Assembly: GCA_002722135.1 (NCBI GenBank)
Contig: PBKJ01000012.1
Location: 39,902 to 78,889, forward strand
Length of the DNA stretch: 38,988 nucleotides
Reading direction: 5' to 3'
DNA from: Methanobacteriota archaeon
GTDB taxonomy: Archaea > Thermoplasmatota > Poseidoniia > Poseidoniales > Poseidoniaceae
Of the stretch, positions 8,801-15,863 are shown piece by piece. Under the pieces are notes generated by a model, which did not search any database, was not told where the DNA came from, and was given only the letters and a program-made list of their open reading frames with translations. Both the position numbers and the translations under genes were made by a program. Within the stretch, counting starts at the first letter, position 1, and every line of letters begins with the position of its first letter.

Positions 8801-10435
8801 AGGGCGCAGGGCGATCTCCACGAGGTATTCCCGCACGAGCGCCGCTGCTCCAGCAGCGTTGGGCGTGGCCATGGACGTCCCGGTGTATTCGAGATAGTAC
8901 TGGTTCGACCACGTGGCGCTGCCGGTGTCTCCAGCTTCCTGAGCACGGCAGGAGCGGACGTAACCTCCGGGAGCCACGACGTCCGGTTTGATTCGCCCGT
9001 CGTCGGTCGGACCACGAGACGAGCCCGACATCATCGTGTCCGGCGCACCGCTGTAGCGGTTCTGGTGGTTGCCGACCGTGAGCGTATTTTTGGCGGTCGA
9101 GGGTGCACCCACCGTTCCGGTTCCGGGCCCATCGTTGCCTGCGGCAAAGAGCACGAGGAGACCCTCTTGATTCGCATGCGTGCGGTCATAAGCCGCGGTA
9201 CGGTCGTCGATGTCCTCCGCGGAGGAGGTGTACTTGCCTTGGTCGCTGGCTTGGGAGGAGCCCCACGAATTGGTGTGAATGCGGGCTCCTTGGGAATAGG
9301 CTTGGTTCAGAATGTAGTTCAAACTGGGTGAGAGGAATTGCCCGTTGTTGTCGTTTTCCATGGCTTGGAAAATCAGTTCAGCTTGCGGGGCGACCCCTGC
9401 GTAACCGCCACGGCTGCCATCGCCGAGCACGGTGCACGCCACGTGTGTACCGTGTCCCGAGTGCCTGTCCGCGGTTGAGCCGTCACCGACCACGTCGGTG
9501 TTGGACAGCACGCGTGCACCGAAATCGCCGTGATCCGCGTCCAATCCGGAATCAGCCACGGCCACGATAACCCCCGAACCGTTGAGCGAGGTCGTGAAGC
9601 CGTTGGCGACGTTGCTCACCCGCATGTGTTGCCGAGCCTGATCGTTCGCGATGGCAAAGGTCGGCTCTGGACCGAGCCACATCACGGAAGGTTGCAGCGC
9701 CAGGGTGAGCAGGTCCGTGGTGGCGAGATCACCGCGCCAGCGGCCCACGTCCACCGCTTCTCTCCCTTCGAGGGCCACCTTGGCCACCTCGCCCAGATCT
9801 TGCTGAATGGCGTGCTGCCCATGATTCAGGTGGACCGCGGCGATGGGCCCGTCAACATCACGCCACCCCTCAAGGCGAACTTCGGTGCCTTGCAAAGCGG
9901 CCTCACCTCCGGTGAGGAGCAGCACGTCCAGCAAAGCATCGTCGAGGAACATGGCCGCAGGGACGGTGTGCACCGAGCGTACGGCGGTCATCCCGTCAAG
10001 GGCACCAAAAGCGGACGGAGGCGCTTGAAGGAGCAGGCCAGAGGGCGCGATGAACTCACGAACAACCATGCCCTGCACCGAAGCAAACTCCCCGCGAGCC
10101 ACGGTCAACGGCATCTCGAGGTCCACGACCACGAGGCGCAGGTCAGGCCGGGGGGTCAGCATGGACTCGGGCAAGGGGCGGTCGATGAGCAGGCCCTCGT
10201 CGCTGAATCGACCGAGCCGACTGTCGGCAAAGGGAGCGCGGTCGTCCAACACAGACGTCTCGTCATAGGTGCCCGCGAGGGAGCGGTAGGTGTCGGGCTG
10301 CACCTCGAAGAAGGTCGGCGTCCATTCGTCATCATCAGAGGGTTCGTCGCCCTGCGGAAGCGTCAACCCCGACCATGTTGAGAGGATGAGCAGGAGGACC
10401 AATGCGACCGGCCTGAGGGCACGGCTGCTGGTCAT
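5897..10435 (-). CDS. Surface-anchored subtilisin-like (S8) serine protease with CARDB repeats and zinc-ribbon tail
   Basis: A secreted protease of about 1512 residues. Counting from the ATG at 10435, it has a signal peptide (ALRPVALVLLLILSTWSGL) and a propeptide-like region to about residue 270. A complete S8 catalytic domain follows: D295 in VAVADSGLDADH, H328 in HSGHGTHVA, oxyanion N434 in AAGNDGPG, and S521 in GTSMATPNAAGAAAL. After a jelly-roll P-domain-like region come several CARDB/NEW3 Ig-like repeats. A C-terminal membrane helix (LTAVVGAAALLLVVAGVLVL) is followed by a proline/alanine linker. The final 50 residues hold paired zinc ribbons (CWAC, CPSCGARFH, CPKCG). The start is chosen because a TATA-like GATATAG lies 27 nt upstream, giving a leaderless mRNA; an upstream ATG at 10489 would bury the signal peptide. 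Confidence 0.9.
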   Translation of the reverse strand: MTSSRALRPVALVLLLILSTWSGLTLPQGDEPSDDDEWTPTFFEVQPDTYRSLAGTYDETSVLDDRAPFADSRLGRFSDEGLLIDRPLPESMLTPRPDLRLVVVDLEMPLTVARGEFASVQGMVVREFIAPSGLLLQAPPSAFGALDGMTAVRSVHTVPAAMFLDDALLDVLLLTGGEAALQGTEVRLEGWRDVDGPIAAVHLNHGQHAIQQDLGEVAKVALEGREAVDVGRWRGDLATTDLLTLALQPSVMWLGPEPTFAIANDQARQHMRVSNVANGFTTSLNGSGVIVAVADSGLDADHGDFGARVLSNTDVVGDGSTADRHSGHGTHVACTVLGDGSRGGYAGVAPQAELIFQAMENDNNGQFLSPSLNYILNQAYSQGARIHTNSWGSSQASDQGKYTSSAEDIDDRTAAYDRTHANQEGLLVLFAAGNDGPGTGTVGAPSTAKNTLTVGNHQNRYSGAPDTMMSGSSRGPTDDGRIKPDVVAPGGYVRSCRAQEAGDTGSATWSNQYYLEYTGTSMATPNAAGAAALVREYLVEIALRPEPQGALVKALLILGAQDMGTRNIPNDDEGWGRVNLRDTLAPTGGRGIWVDDRSLLSSTGQSKTYVFNVSASSSPFKVVLAWSDERGSRFSSTQLVNDLDLEVTSPDGTTYLGNVFSNGRSIQAGSRDTLNNVEVVLIDAAQQGIWEVKVKDSNHAGSRSQPYSIAVSGQGVNDLRPDPLMVPTSFTMDVSIPQVGDPVSITTEVMNMGNVKAEAIDVAFLVDGAELDRTTVDLFPGSIRSLPWTWTPTVAGTSEVIIRVDPDDTVDEVQENNNDLVTQVNVSAPGVKVSAVDPELRLASSTQTTSSWNITLTNTALLGTNASLSAGVPVRTTDGFTPGWYVGLTLANFTLEGRGEDYVTVTVVHQARPEPGTYLIPLTGLDVDNGVSYPYNLSLVVPPLPEARFTLDYSVVPVHPLNSTTFEFTLTNDGNGPIGYDLFLESPTGWSAGFDNLGSEPGASSGSTGLMDQHAARAINVTVVPPSVKTVAGAERTVTLIAISQTDPAVSTSLDIPMQVMSIRDVGITLDSSLPTLRPDATVGLFLSLENRGNVDLDLTPSFQLPSGWSVSNALEPISLGWTDTVDVVYTLVGDGSGQSGTLEVRFSDAQGRFTWTSPLEVKQLPDPTLDFNRLLLEDGSEYTTPFGSGSHPTGETLRFEWLVGNAGDAAWTPSVQLDLDPGLFGSCEAPGDVPKGEFRIVGCDVVLPPSLAANTEPSFSIVLSGEGFERRDEVTMLVAEDPRLDARLDRITEATSSEAGTITWSVTNTGNVAVDERLAFDAVKGWEVDIDGASTLTLEPGATRVLRVSYTSTLGGEAPLTLEVNNVMLEGETTVTLISPRAVTDEGQGAGALTAVVGAAALLLVVAGVLVLRQVGSKREEVPAPKMPLPMPAMAAAPVAVAPTPAPAVQPSPAPQAVTTAPCWACRGTISGPMLGCPSCGARFHPPGTPGCHLPETCPKCGTPKAQFLNA

Positions 10436-10458
10436 GTGACCAAGGCCTCGCGAGACCG

Positions 10459-10465
10459 CTATATC
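10459..10465 (-). promoter_or_regulatory. TATA-like box for the S8 protease gene
   Basis: GATATAG on the minus strand is centred about 27 nt before the ATG at 10435. In archaea transcription starts roughly 25 nt downstream of TATA, so the transcript would begin at or beside the start codon (leaderless). This supports 10435 over 10489 as the true start. Confidence 0.45.
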
Positions 10466-10492
10466 GCTTGGGGTAACCTGCACGGCCATGCA

Positions 10493-11116
10493 TCAGAAGG
10501 GCCACGTGCGTCGGTCCGTGCGGTCGGAAAATTCCTCTGAGGCCCATGTGCCAACGTCGTGACGCCACATTTCCTGATGGCTTGCACCGTCGTAGTCCGT
10601 CCACGAAACAGTCGTTTGCACGGTGTAATTCGCCCACACCGTGTGCCCCACGACCTTCATTTCCAAATCGTCGCCAGCCACGGAACTGTGGGCGGAGAGC
10701 ACGTCAAGAAACACCGACATGCGCCCCAATTCCTCCCCCGCTTCGTCCTCAAACGAAACGGTGACCTCGAGGTCGGTGACCGCCCTGCTGCCGGAATTGT
10801 GGATCTCGGACATGAGGATGTGCCCGCCGTTCTGGATGTAGACTGTATCGAGGGTCAAACCGTCACGGGGCAGCACCCAGTACCAGCCGCTCAACAGCAG
10901 ACCGAGCAACACAATCAGGCTGAGGCCAGCGAGGGCCACCTTCGCGGGCTCAACCTCGCGACGCAAGCGCTGTATCCGATCCGCTGCGTCTTGCGCGGCG
11001 CGGAGCACGTCCTCCTCGTCTGTCGAGCCGTCACCGTCCACCCGGTCTCGGAGGCGTTGCAGGATGCCCTCTTTGGTGGGCTCGGGATTGAACGGGACGT
11101 CCGCGCTCACGCTCAC
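10493..11116 (-). CDS. Small single-pass membrane protein coupled to the upstream giant surface protein
   Basis: I do not recognise a named family. The protein of about 207 residues has an acidic, helical N-terminal cytoplasmic part (about residues 1-55, including LRDRVDGDGSTDEEDVLRAAQDAADRIQRL). One membrane helix follows (VALAGLSLIVLLGLLLSGWYW). The outside domain, of about 120 residues, looks like a single beta-sandwich (ILMSEIHNSGSRAVTDLEVTVSFEDEAG) related to the FxLYD/DUF3426-like fold. The GTG start at 11116 overlaps the TGA stop of the previous gene in a GTGA quartet, which suggests translational coupling; TTG at 11125 is an alternative. Because the 1563-residue partner has no clear C-terminal anchor, this protein may hold it at the membrane. 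That is inference only. Confidence 0.7.
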   Translation of the reverse strand: MSVSADVPFNPEPTKEGILQRLRDRVDGDGSTDEEDVLRAAQDAADRIQRLRREVEPAKVALAGLSLIVLLGLLLSGWYWVLPRDGLTLDTVYIQNGGHILMSEIHNSGSRAVTDLEVTVSFEDEAGEELGRMSVFLDVLSAHSSVAGDDLEMKVVGHTVWANYTVQTTVSWTDYDGASHQEMWRHDVGTWASEEFSDRTDRRTWPF

Positions 11117-14100
11117 ACCACCCAAGCCAAGCCGGTGGCCACGGCAGAACTGATCGGCTCAACCACGAGCACGTGACGTGTTTCCACGGCCCCACCGGTC
11201 AGGGAACCGATCAACGACAAGTCGCTGGCCATGCCGTTGACCCCCACGCTTGAGGCGGTGGGCAGGATGCCCGTGAACTGGGTGTCGAGCAGCACGCCAC
11301 GGCCGTCAATCGCCAAATCGGACATGAATGGAACGCCCTCAAGGCGTGGCTCGCGGTCGGCCGGCGTCAATTCAGCGTTCGCCGTCGCGATGACGCGGCC
11401 GGTGGTGATGCCGTCGAGGATGATGATCGGGTACACGCCGCCCACGCGATGCATGTGGATGGTCGCGCCCTTGAGGTCCTCACCGACCACCTCCATCGAT
11501 TGCAGGGTCACACCGGGCGTGGAGGGCACGTCTGAAGCACGAAGGTACAGTTGACCGACACCCGAACCGCTTGACGCCACCTCGACGCCAAAGCGTTCCG
11601 TGGTCTTCAGTTGGAAGCGTGACGGCAAGTCTTCGGCGATCATCAGCACGTCGCCTTTGCTGTCGATGGCCTTGCCAAAGGCCTGAACGAAGAGGTCCAT
11701 GTCCTCGCCGTTGGAGGTGTAATCCATCGTAAACAGGCCTTGGAAGGACGTCTCTGCACGGATGTCGTACACTTCGGACGGTTCGGCGACGAGGTAGAGT
11801 TGCCCGGGGAGGTCCCGCATGAAGACGGTGGCCGGCCACCAGCGTCCGTCGACGAAGCGGTGCTGTTGGATCATCAGCGCCTCAGCCGATCTCCCGTCCA
11901 CCTGGAAGTCCTCGGGGACGGTGACGTTCAGGATCAGCTTGTCCCCAATGGTGGCCGACACGTCCGTGCTGCGAGGAACACCGAGAATGAGGGCTTCAGA
12001 ACGGGTTTGCGTGGTGTGGTCGATGAACACGGCGTGCGCCGAATCAAGCGGCACGCCCACGTCATAGCGCATGTCGAGGGTCAAGCGAGGGACGGTCAAA
12101 TTCCGCTCTTGGAAAAACACCGCGTCGAGCAGCACATCGTGGGCGTTCTCGGTATCGAATCCGGTCAACCGAAGGTCGACGTCCTGACCTGAAATGCCCT
12201 TGACGAGGATGGTCATGTCCTCATACAGCGGTTGCCATGAGGTGAACGCGAGGTCGAATTGGTAGGTGGGGACGCCCTCGACCATCCTGAAATCGTAATC
12301 CAAGTCGATGGCGCCCGCGGGCAGCGAAGGCAGCCACGTACGAACGTGCCATGCGCGTCGTTCGGTCAAGTCGATGCCCTGTTCGCTCCAGTTCTCGAGG
12401 TCATAGGTCGCTTTCTCGTCCTCGCTCAGGCGGCCGTCCGCCAGGACGGTCATGAGGTCTCGAGCGCCGACCATCCCCGCGGATTCGAGCACGAGCGCCC
12501 CCTGTTCCTGCTCATCTGCCGTCAAGCGAGCGTCCTCCCACGCGGTCTCGAGGGTGATGCGCCCAGAAAGGGTCAGCCGTTCCAACCGGCTCAAATTGAG
12601 GGCGACGTCCACCCGTTCGTCGGCCTCCGCGGAAATCCCGTGGACCCACGCCGGCTCAGGCGGTGTGGTGCCTTTTCGCATGTCGGCGGTCAGGTTGAAC
12701 GCTTCTCCCGTTTCAAGGTCCATGCCAAGGGCAAGGTCGCTCTCCGTGGTGACGGACCCACCAAGGTCCTTGGTCAACGCATGGATGAAGTCGTTCGCCA
12801 CGCGACCGAAGGCAACCAAGTCACCAAGGAAGAAGGACAGGCCCTCAACGCCTTCCTGATCACCGAAATCAGGGAGTTCGAGCCCATCGGAATCCACGCC
12901 GCCGGGCACGGCCACTTCGATCTCAGCCGGGAGCGGTTCGATCACGGCGCGACCGTTCAATCCAAGCAGAGGGTCGTTGTACGCCGTGGTGTCCTCAAAC
13001 AGCAGCCTGAGCGGTGCAGACGACGTCCGCTGCATCTCAACTCGGCTGTTGCCTTCAGGACCGAGCGCACCTTCCTCCAAAGGAGAGAGGCGGCGCATGC
13101 GAAGCACGTCAGAAATCTGCACAGAGAAGCTGGTTTCGTCACCGTCCACCGAGAAGCGAACGTGGTCACCGTCCATCGTCAGGGGCACCGTGGCGTTGCT
13201 GGACTGGATTTCAACCGATTGAATCGGCGTGCTGGCCACGTAGCCGACCTCAGAGCCAAGCACCAGTTCGAACTCGGAGGGGAGGCCCACCAAACGAAGC
13301 GCGTTGCGTTGGTCGCCGTCTTGTCCACCGTAGGTGATGGTCCCAATCGGTGCGCTGGCCTCGTAAATGAGGCGCTCTGGTTGCTGGACCAAACGAAGCT
13401 CATCGGGCCGATTGGAAATCATCGCGGCCTGCTTCTGAGCGGACGACATGTTCGGTCCATCGTGGGAGACGTGCCCGACGATGAGGGGTTCTGCGCTGGA
13501 TCCCTTCAGCTCGAGGATGCGTTCACTGGTCAGCGGATCAAAGGACTGGGTGACGCCAGAAACCCCGCTGACGCGGGCGCTCATCGCCACAGGCACGAGC
13601 GGGTCAACGGGTCCAGAACGGCCCTGCACCACGCCAATGGCGGCATCGCTGGAGAGGAGCAGGTGGTCGCTTTCTGGCAGCCATGGTTGGTCGCTGGACG
13701 ACAAGGCAAACCCGAGGGTCCCGACCTCTGCCGGTGTGCGCGCCTCTCCGGTGGACCATGCGGCCTTGACCTGCGTGTAGCACGCCACTTCGACGGTTCC
13801 GCCCGCGCTGCCGGCCGTGCCGACCACGGCACCTGGAATGCTGTTCACGATGGTGCCGAGATCGAGGATGATCTCGACCAATCCGAGCAGGGCGTTGTCC
13901 AGCACTTGGGAGATTGCGCTGAGGTCGCTGTTGTCCGGCCGTAACCGTTCAACACCGCTGGTTCCGAGTTCGAAACTGCCAGACACCACGATGACCGGAG
14001 GCAGGTCCTCGACCACCAAGGTCATCGACGAACGATCGGGCGCAAAGCCCCCTCGCTGGAAGCTTGAACCGAACTCGAGCTTTGGTATCCAATCCACAGC

Positions 14101-15804
14101 AGCGACCACGATGAGCGTGTTCGGCGGCGAGGCAGGGTTCACGGGGAGGGTGGGGTCGTTCACGTTGGTCGTCGCGTCGCCTGAGAAATTCTTGATGCCA
14201 ATGAACAAGGACAAGCGGTTCGGCACATCGCCGGGCAGGTTGATGCTCCCCGGAGCCTCACCGATCATCGTGAACAAGGCATTGATTTCTTCCTGCGGCA
14301 AGGAGCCTGAGGGCAAGCCACGAATCCAGATTCTGGCGTCGGAGATGTTGCCAAAGGCGGCGTCACCTTCAGGCATTTTTGAGCGGTCCTCGAAGTAGTG
14401 AACGTAGACGTCTGCGTCTCGGTCGCTGAACACCTCCACCGTATCGAAGGTGTTGTCCCCGAAGTTGTCGTTGCGCAAGGTCAGGTCAATTTCCGAGGGC
14501 AGGCGCCTGCCGGTGTCCTCCGGATGGAAGCCGGTGTCAATGTAGGCCAGTTCAAGCACATCGGGCACGCTCCCGTCGTTGCTGGCCACGTCGAAGTGAA
14601 CGAAACCGACGCCGACGCCGAAGGAACATCGGTCCTCGTGGCTGTTCACGCGCGGTTGGTTCTCGGGGTCGTACCAATCCTCGTCCGAACATTCCGTTTG
14701 CAGGCTGCCTCCGGGCGCGTCTGGGTTTTGGATGGTGATGGCGTAAGGTGCGGAAATGGAGGTCAGCGAGAGGGTGTCTGCACCGACGCCTCCACCGAGC
14801 AGATCCAACAGCAGCTGGCCCACGTCGGTGACGGTGTCCGCGATTTCGAAGGTGATGCGGTCCAAACCAACGCCAACGCGGAACTCGTGCGGAGGTTGGG
14901 TGAAGCGCGTGTCGATCACGATGGAGTAGGACTCGGATTCTTGCACCGCGAAATCGAACGCGAAGCCCTTGAGCAAACTGACCTCGAGGAAGGCCATGTC
15001 GTCCCAAAGCGGATCAGCGGCGTCGATTTGATGCACGCGCCACTGGAAAATGGGGCGGATCCACAGGGTTTCTGGAATCAGCCCTGGCAATGGCCCGACG
15101 CCGCCGCTCGTGGTGATGTCCCAACCCTGGCCGCGCTGAAGCAAACCTTGGACCGTCAATTCCACGATGACGTCGTCGGCTCCATCCCCGTCGATGTCGA
15201 TGTAATTGTCGAAGAGGTTGAGGTCCGCACCGACCGTGATGTCGCCGGTGAAGGTACCTGAGGTCCATGTTTCGTAGGACGGGCCGTCGTTCTTCGTGCT
15301 GAAGTTCAGGTAGATGGCGTAGGTGTTGATGCCGATCGCCAGCGGATCGGTGATCTCCCAATTCTCCACCGAAAACAAGGTTTGGAACAAGTTGTCCGGA
15401 AGGCCCGCTCCGCTGTGGTTTTCAGCATCCAGCAAGAATTCGTAGGCACGTGGATGATCGGGTTCGAACGGCGTCGAATCCCTCACCTCGAGACCGTCGA
15501 GGAAACGTTCTGCAGCGACGATGGCGTCCCCTTCCCTGACCTCGCGCGCGGCGGCGTCCACCGACGACAAGGTGCTGGACGCCATCTCTTCTGCAATCAG
15601 GTCCGAGCTGCTGACCGACCGATCTTCGAGCAATTCGTCCAGCGCATCGAGGATGCCAAAATCGTCCGTGGCCACCTCTGCGGTGGTCACGGGTTGGACG
15701 ATTGGGATGAGAAAAAGCAGCAACAGCACGACGGCGGGGGCTCGCCGTTGCACCTGACTCGGCCGAACTCCTGGATGGAGCAGCCTTGCGGCGTCCTGCT
15801 GCAT
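11113..15804 (-). CDS. Giant secreted protein of unknown function (1563 aa)
   Basis: No family is recognised. The ATG at 15804 gives a basic N-terminus and a signal sequence (APAVVLLLLFLIPIVQPVTTA). The mature protein is strongly acidic. The N-terminal third is rich in aspartate and contains DIDGDGADDVIVE, a calcium-binding loop like those in FG-GAP or VCBS repeats, and several cysteines (QTECSDEDWY, EDRCSFG). The middle and C-terminal parts are long beta-rich stretches such as LPSEFELVLGSEVGYVAS and ILDGITTGRVIATANAELT. Only a short hydrophobic tail (ISSAVATGLAWVV) is found at the end, with no charged stop-transfer. The coding frame is tightly linked to the following small membrane protein by a 4-nt overlap. 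Likely roles are a surface layer, adhesin or scaffold; none is shown by the sequence. Confidence 0.7.
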   Translation of the reverse strand: MQQDAARLLHPGVRPSQVQRRAPAVVLLLLFLIPIVQPVTTAEVATDDFGILDALDELLEDRSVSSSDLIAEEMASSTLSSVDAAAREVREGDAIVAAERFLDGLEVRDSTPFEPDHPRAYEFLLDAENHSGAGLPDNLFQTLFSVENWEITDPLAIGINTYAIYLNFSTKNDGPSYETWTSGTFTGDITVGADLNLFDNYIDIDGDGADDVIVELTVQGLLQRGQGWDITTSGGVGPLPGLIPETLWIRPIFQWRVHQIDAADPLWDDMAFLEVSLLKGFAFDFAVQESESYSIVIDTRFTQPPHEFRVGVGLDRITFEIADTVTDVGQLLLDLLGGGVGADTLSLTSISAPYAITIQNPDAPGGSLQTECSDEDWYDPENQPRVNSHEDRCSFGVGVGFVHFDVASNDGSVPDVLELAYIDTGFHPEDTGRRLPSEIDLTLRNDNFGDNTFDTVEVFSDRDADVYVHYFEDRSKMPEGDAAFGNISDARIWIRGLPSGSLPQEEINALFTMIGEAPGSINLPGDVPNRLSLFIGIKNFSGDATTNVNDPTLPVNPASPPNTLIVVAAVDWIPKLEFGSSFQRGGFAPDRSSMTLVVEDLPPVIVVSGSFELGTSGVERLRPDNSDLSAISQVLDNALLGLVEIILDLGTIVNSIPGAVVGTAGSAGGTVEVACYTQVKAAWSTGEARTPAEVGTLGFALSSSDQPWLPESDHLLLSSDAAIGVVQGRSGPVDPLVPVAMSARVSGVSGVTQSFDPLTSERILELKGSSAEPLIVGHVSHDGPNMSSAQKQAAMISNRPDELRLVQQPERLIYEASAPIGTITYGGQDGDQRNALRLVGLPSEFELVLGSEVGYVASTPIQSVEIQSSNATVPLTMDGDHVRFSVDGDETSFSVQISDVLRMRRLSPLEEGALGPEGNSRVEMQRTSSAPLRLLFEDTTAYNDPLLGLNGRAVIEPLPAEIEVAVPGGVDSDGLELPDFGDQEGVEGLSFFLGDLVAFGRVANDFIHALTKDLGGSVTTESDLALGMDLETGEAFNLTADMRKGTTPPEPAWVHGISAEADERVDVALNLSRLERLTLSGRITLETAWEDARLTADEQEQGALVLESAGMVGARDLMTVLADGRLSEDEKATYDLENWSEQGIDLTERRAWHVRTWLPSLPAGAIDLDYDFRMVEGVPTYQFDLAFTSWQPLYEDMTILVKGISGQDVDLRLTGFDTENAHDVLLDAVFFQERNLTVPRLTLDMRYDVGVPLDSAHAVFIDHTTQTRSEALILGVPRSTDVSATIGDKLILNVTVPEDFQVDGRSAEALMIQQHRFVDGRWWPATVFMRDLPGQLYLVAEPSEVYDIRAETSFQGLFTMDYTSNGEDMDLFVQAFGKAIDSKGDVLMIAEDLPSRFQLKTTERFGVEVASSGSGVGQLYLRASDVPSTPGVTLQSMEVVGEDLKGATIHMHRVGGVYPIIILDGITTGRVIATANAELTPADREPRLEGVPFMSDLAIDGRGVLLDTQFTGILPTASSVGVNGMASDLSLIGSLTGGAVETRHVLVVEPISSAVATGLAWVV

Positions 15805-15863
15805 GCCTTCAGGCAGGCTTCGACCGTTGTGAACCCTTCCCTGTCCTGCGTCGGCCTGAACGC

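Noticed and set aside
10436-10489. Extended N-terminus of the S8 protease from an ATG at 10489
   Set aside because: It would put 18 residues before the signal peptide and place the TATA-like box inside the gene.
12259-13944. Long plus-strand frame of about 560 codons opposite the 1563-residue protein
   Set aside because: It has shadow-like composition and no domain, and the minus-strand frame is continuous, has a signal peptide and is coupled to its neighbour.
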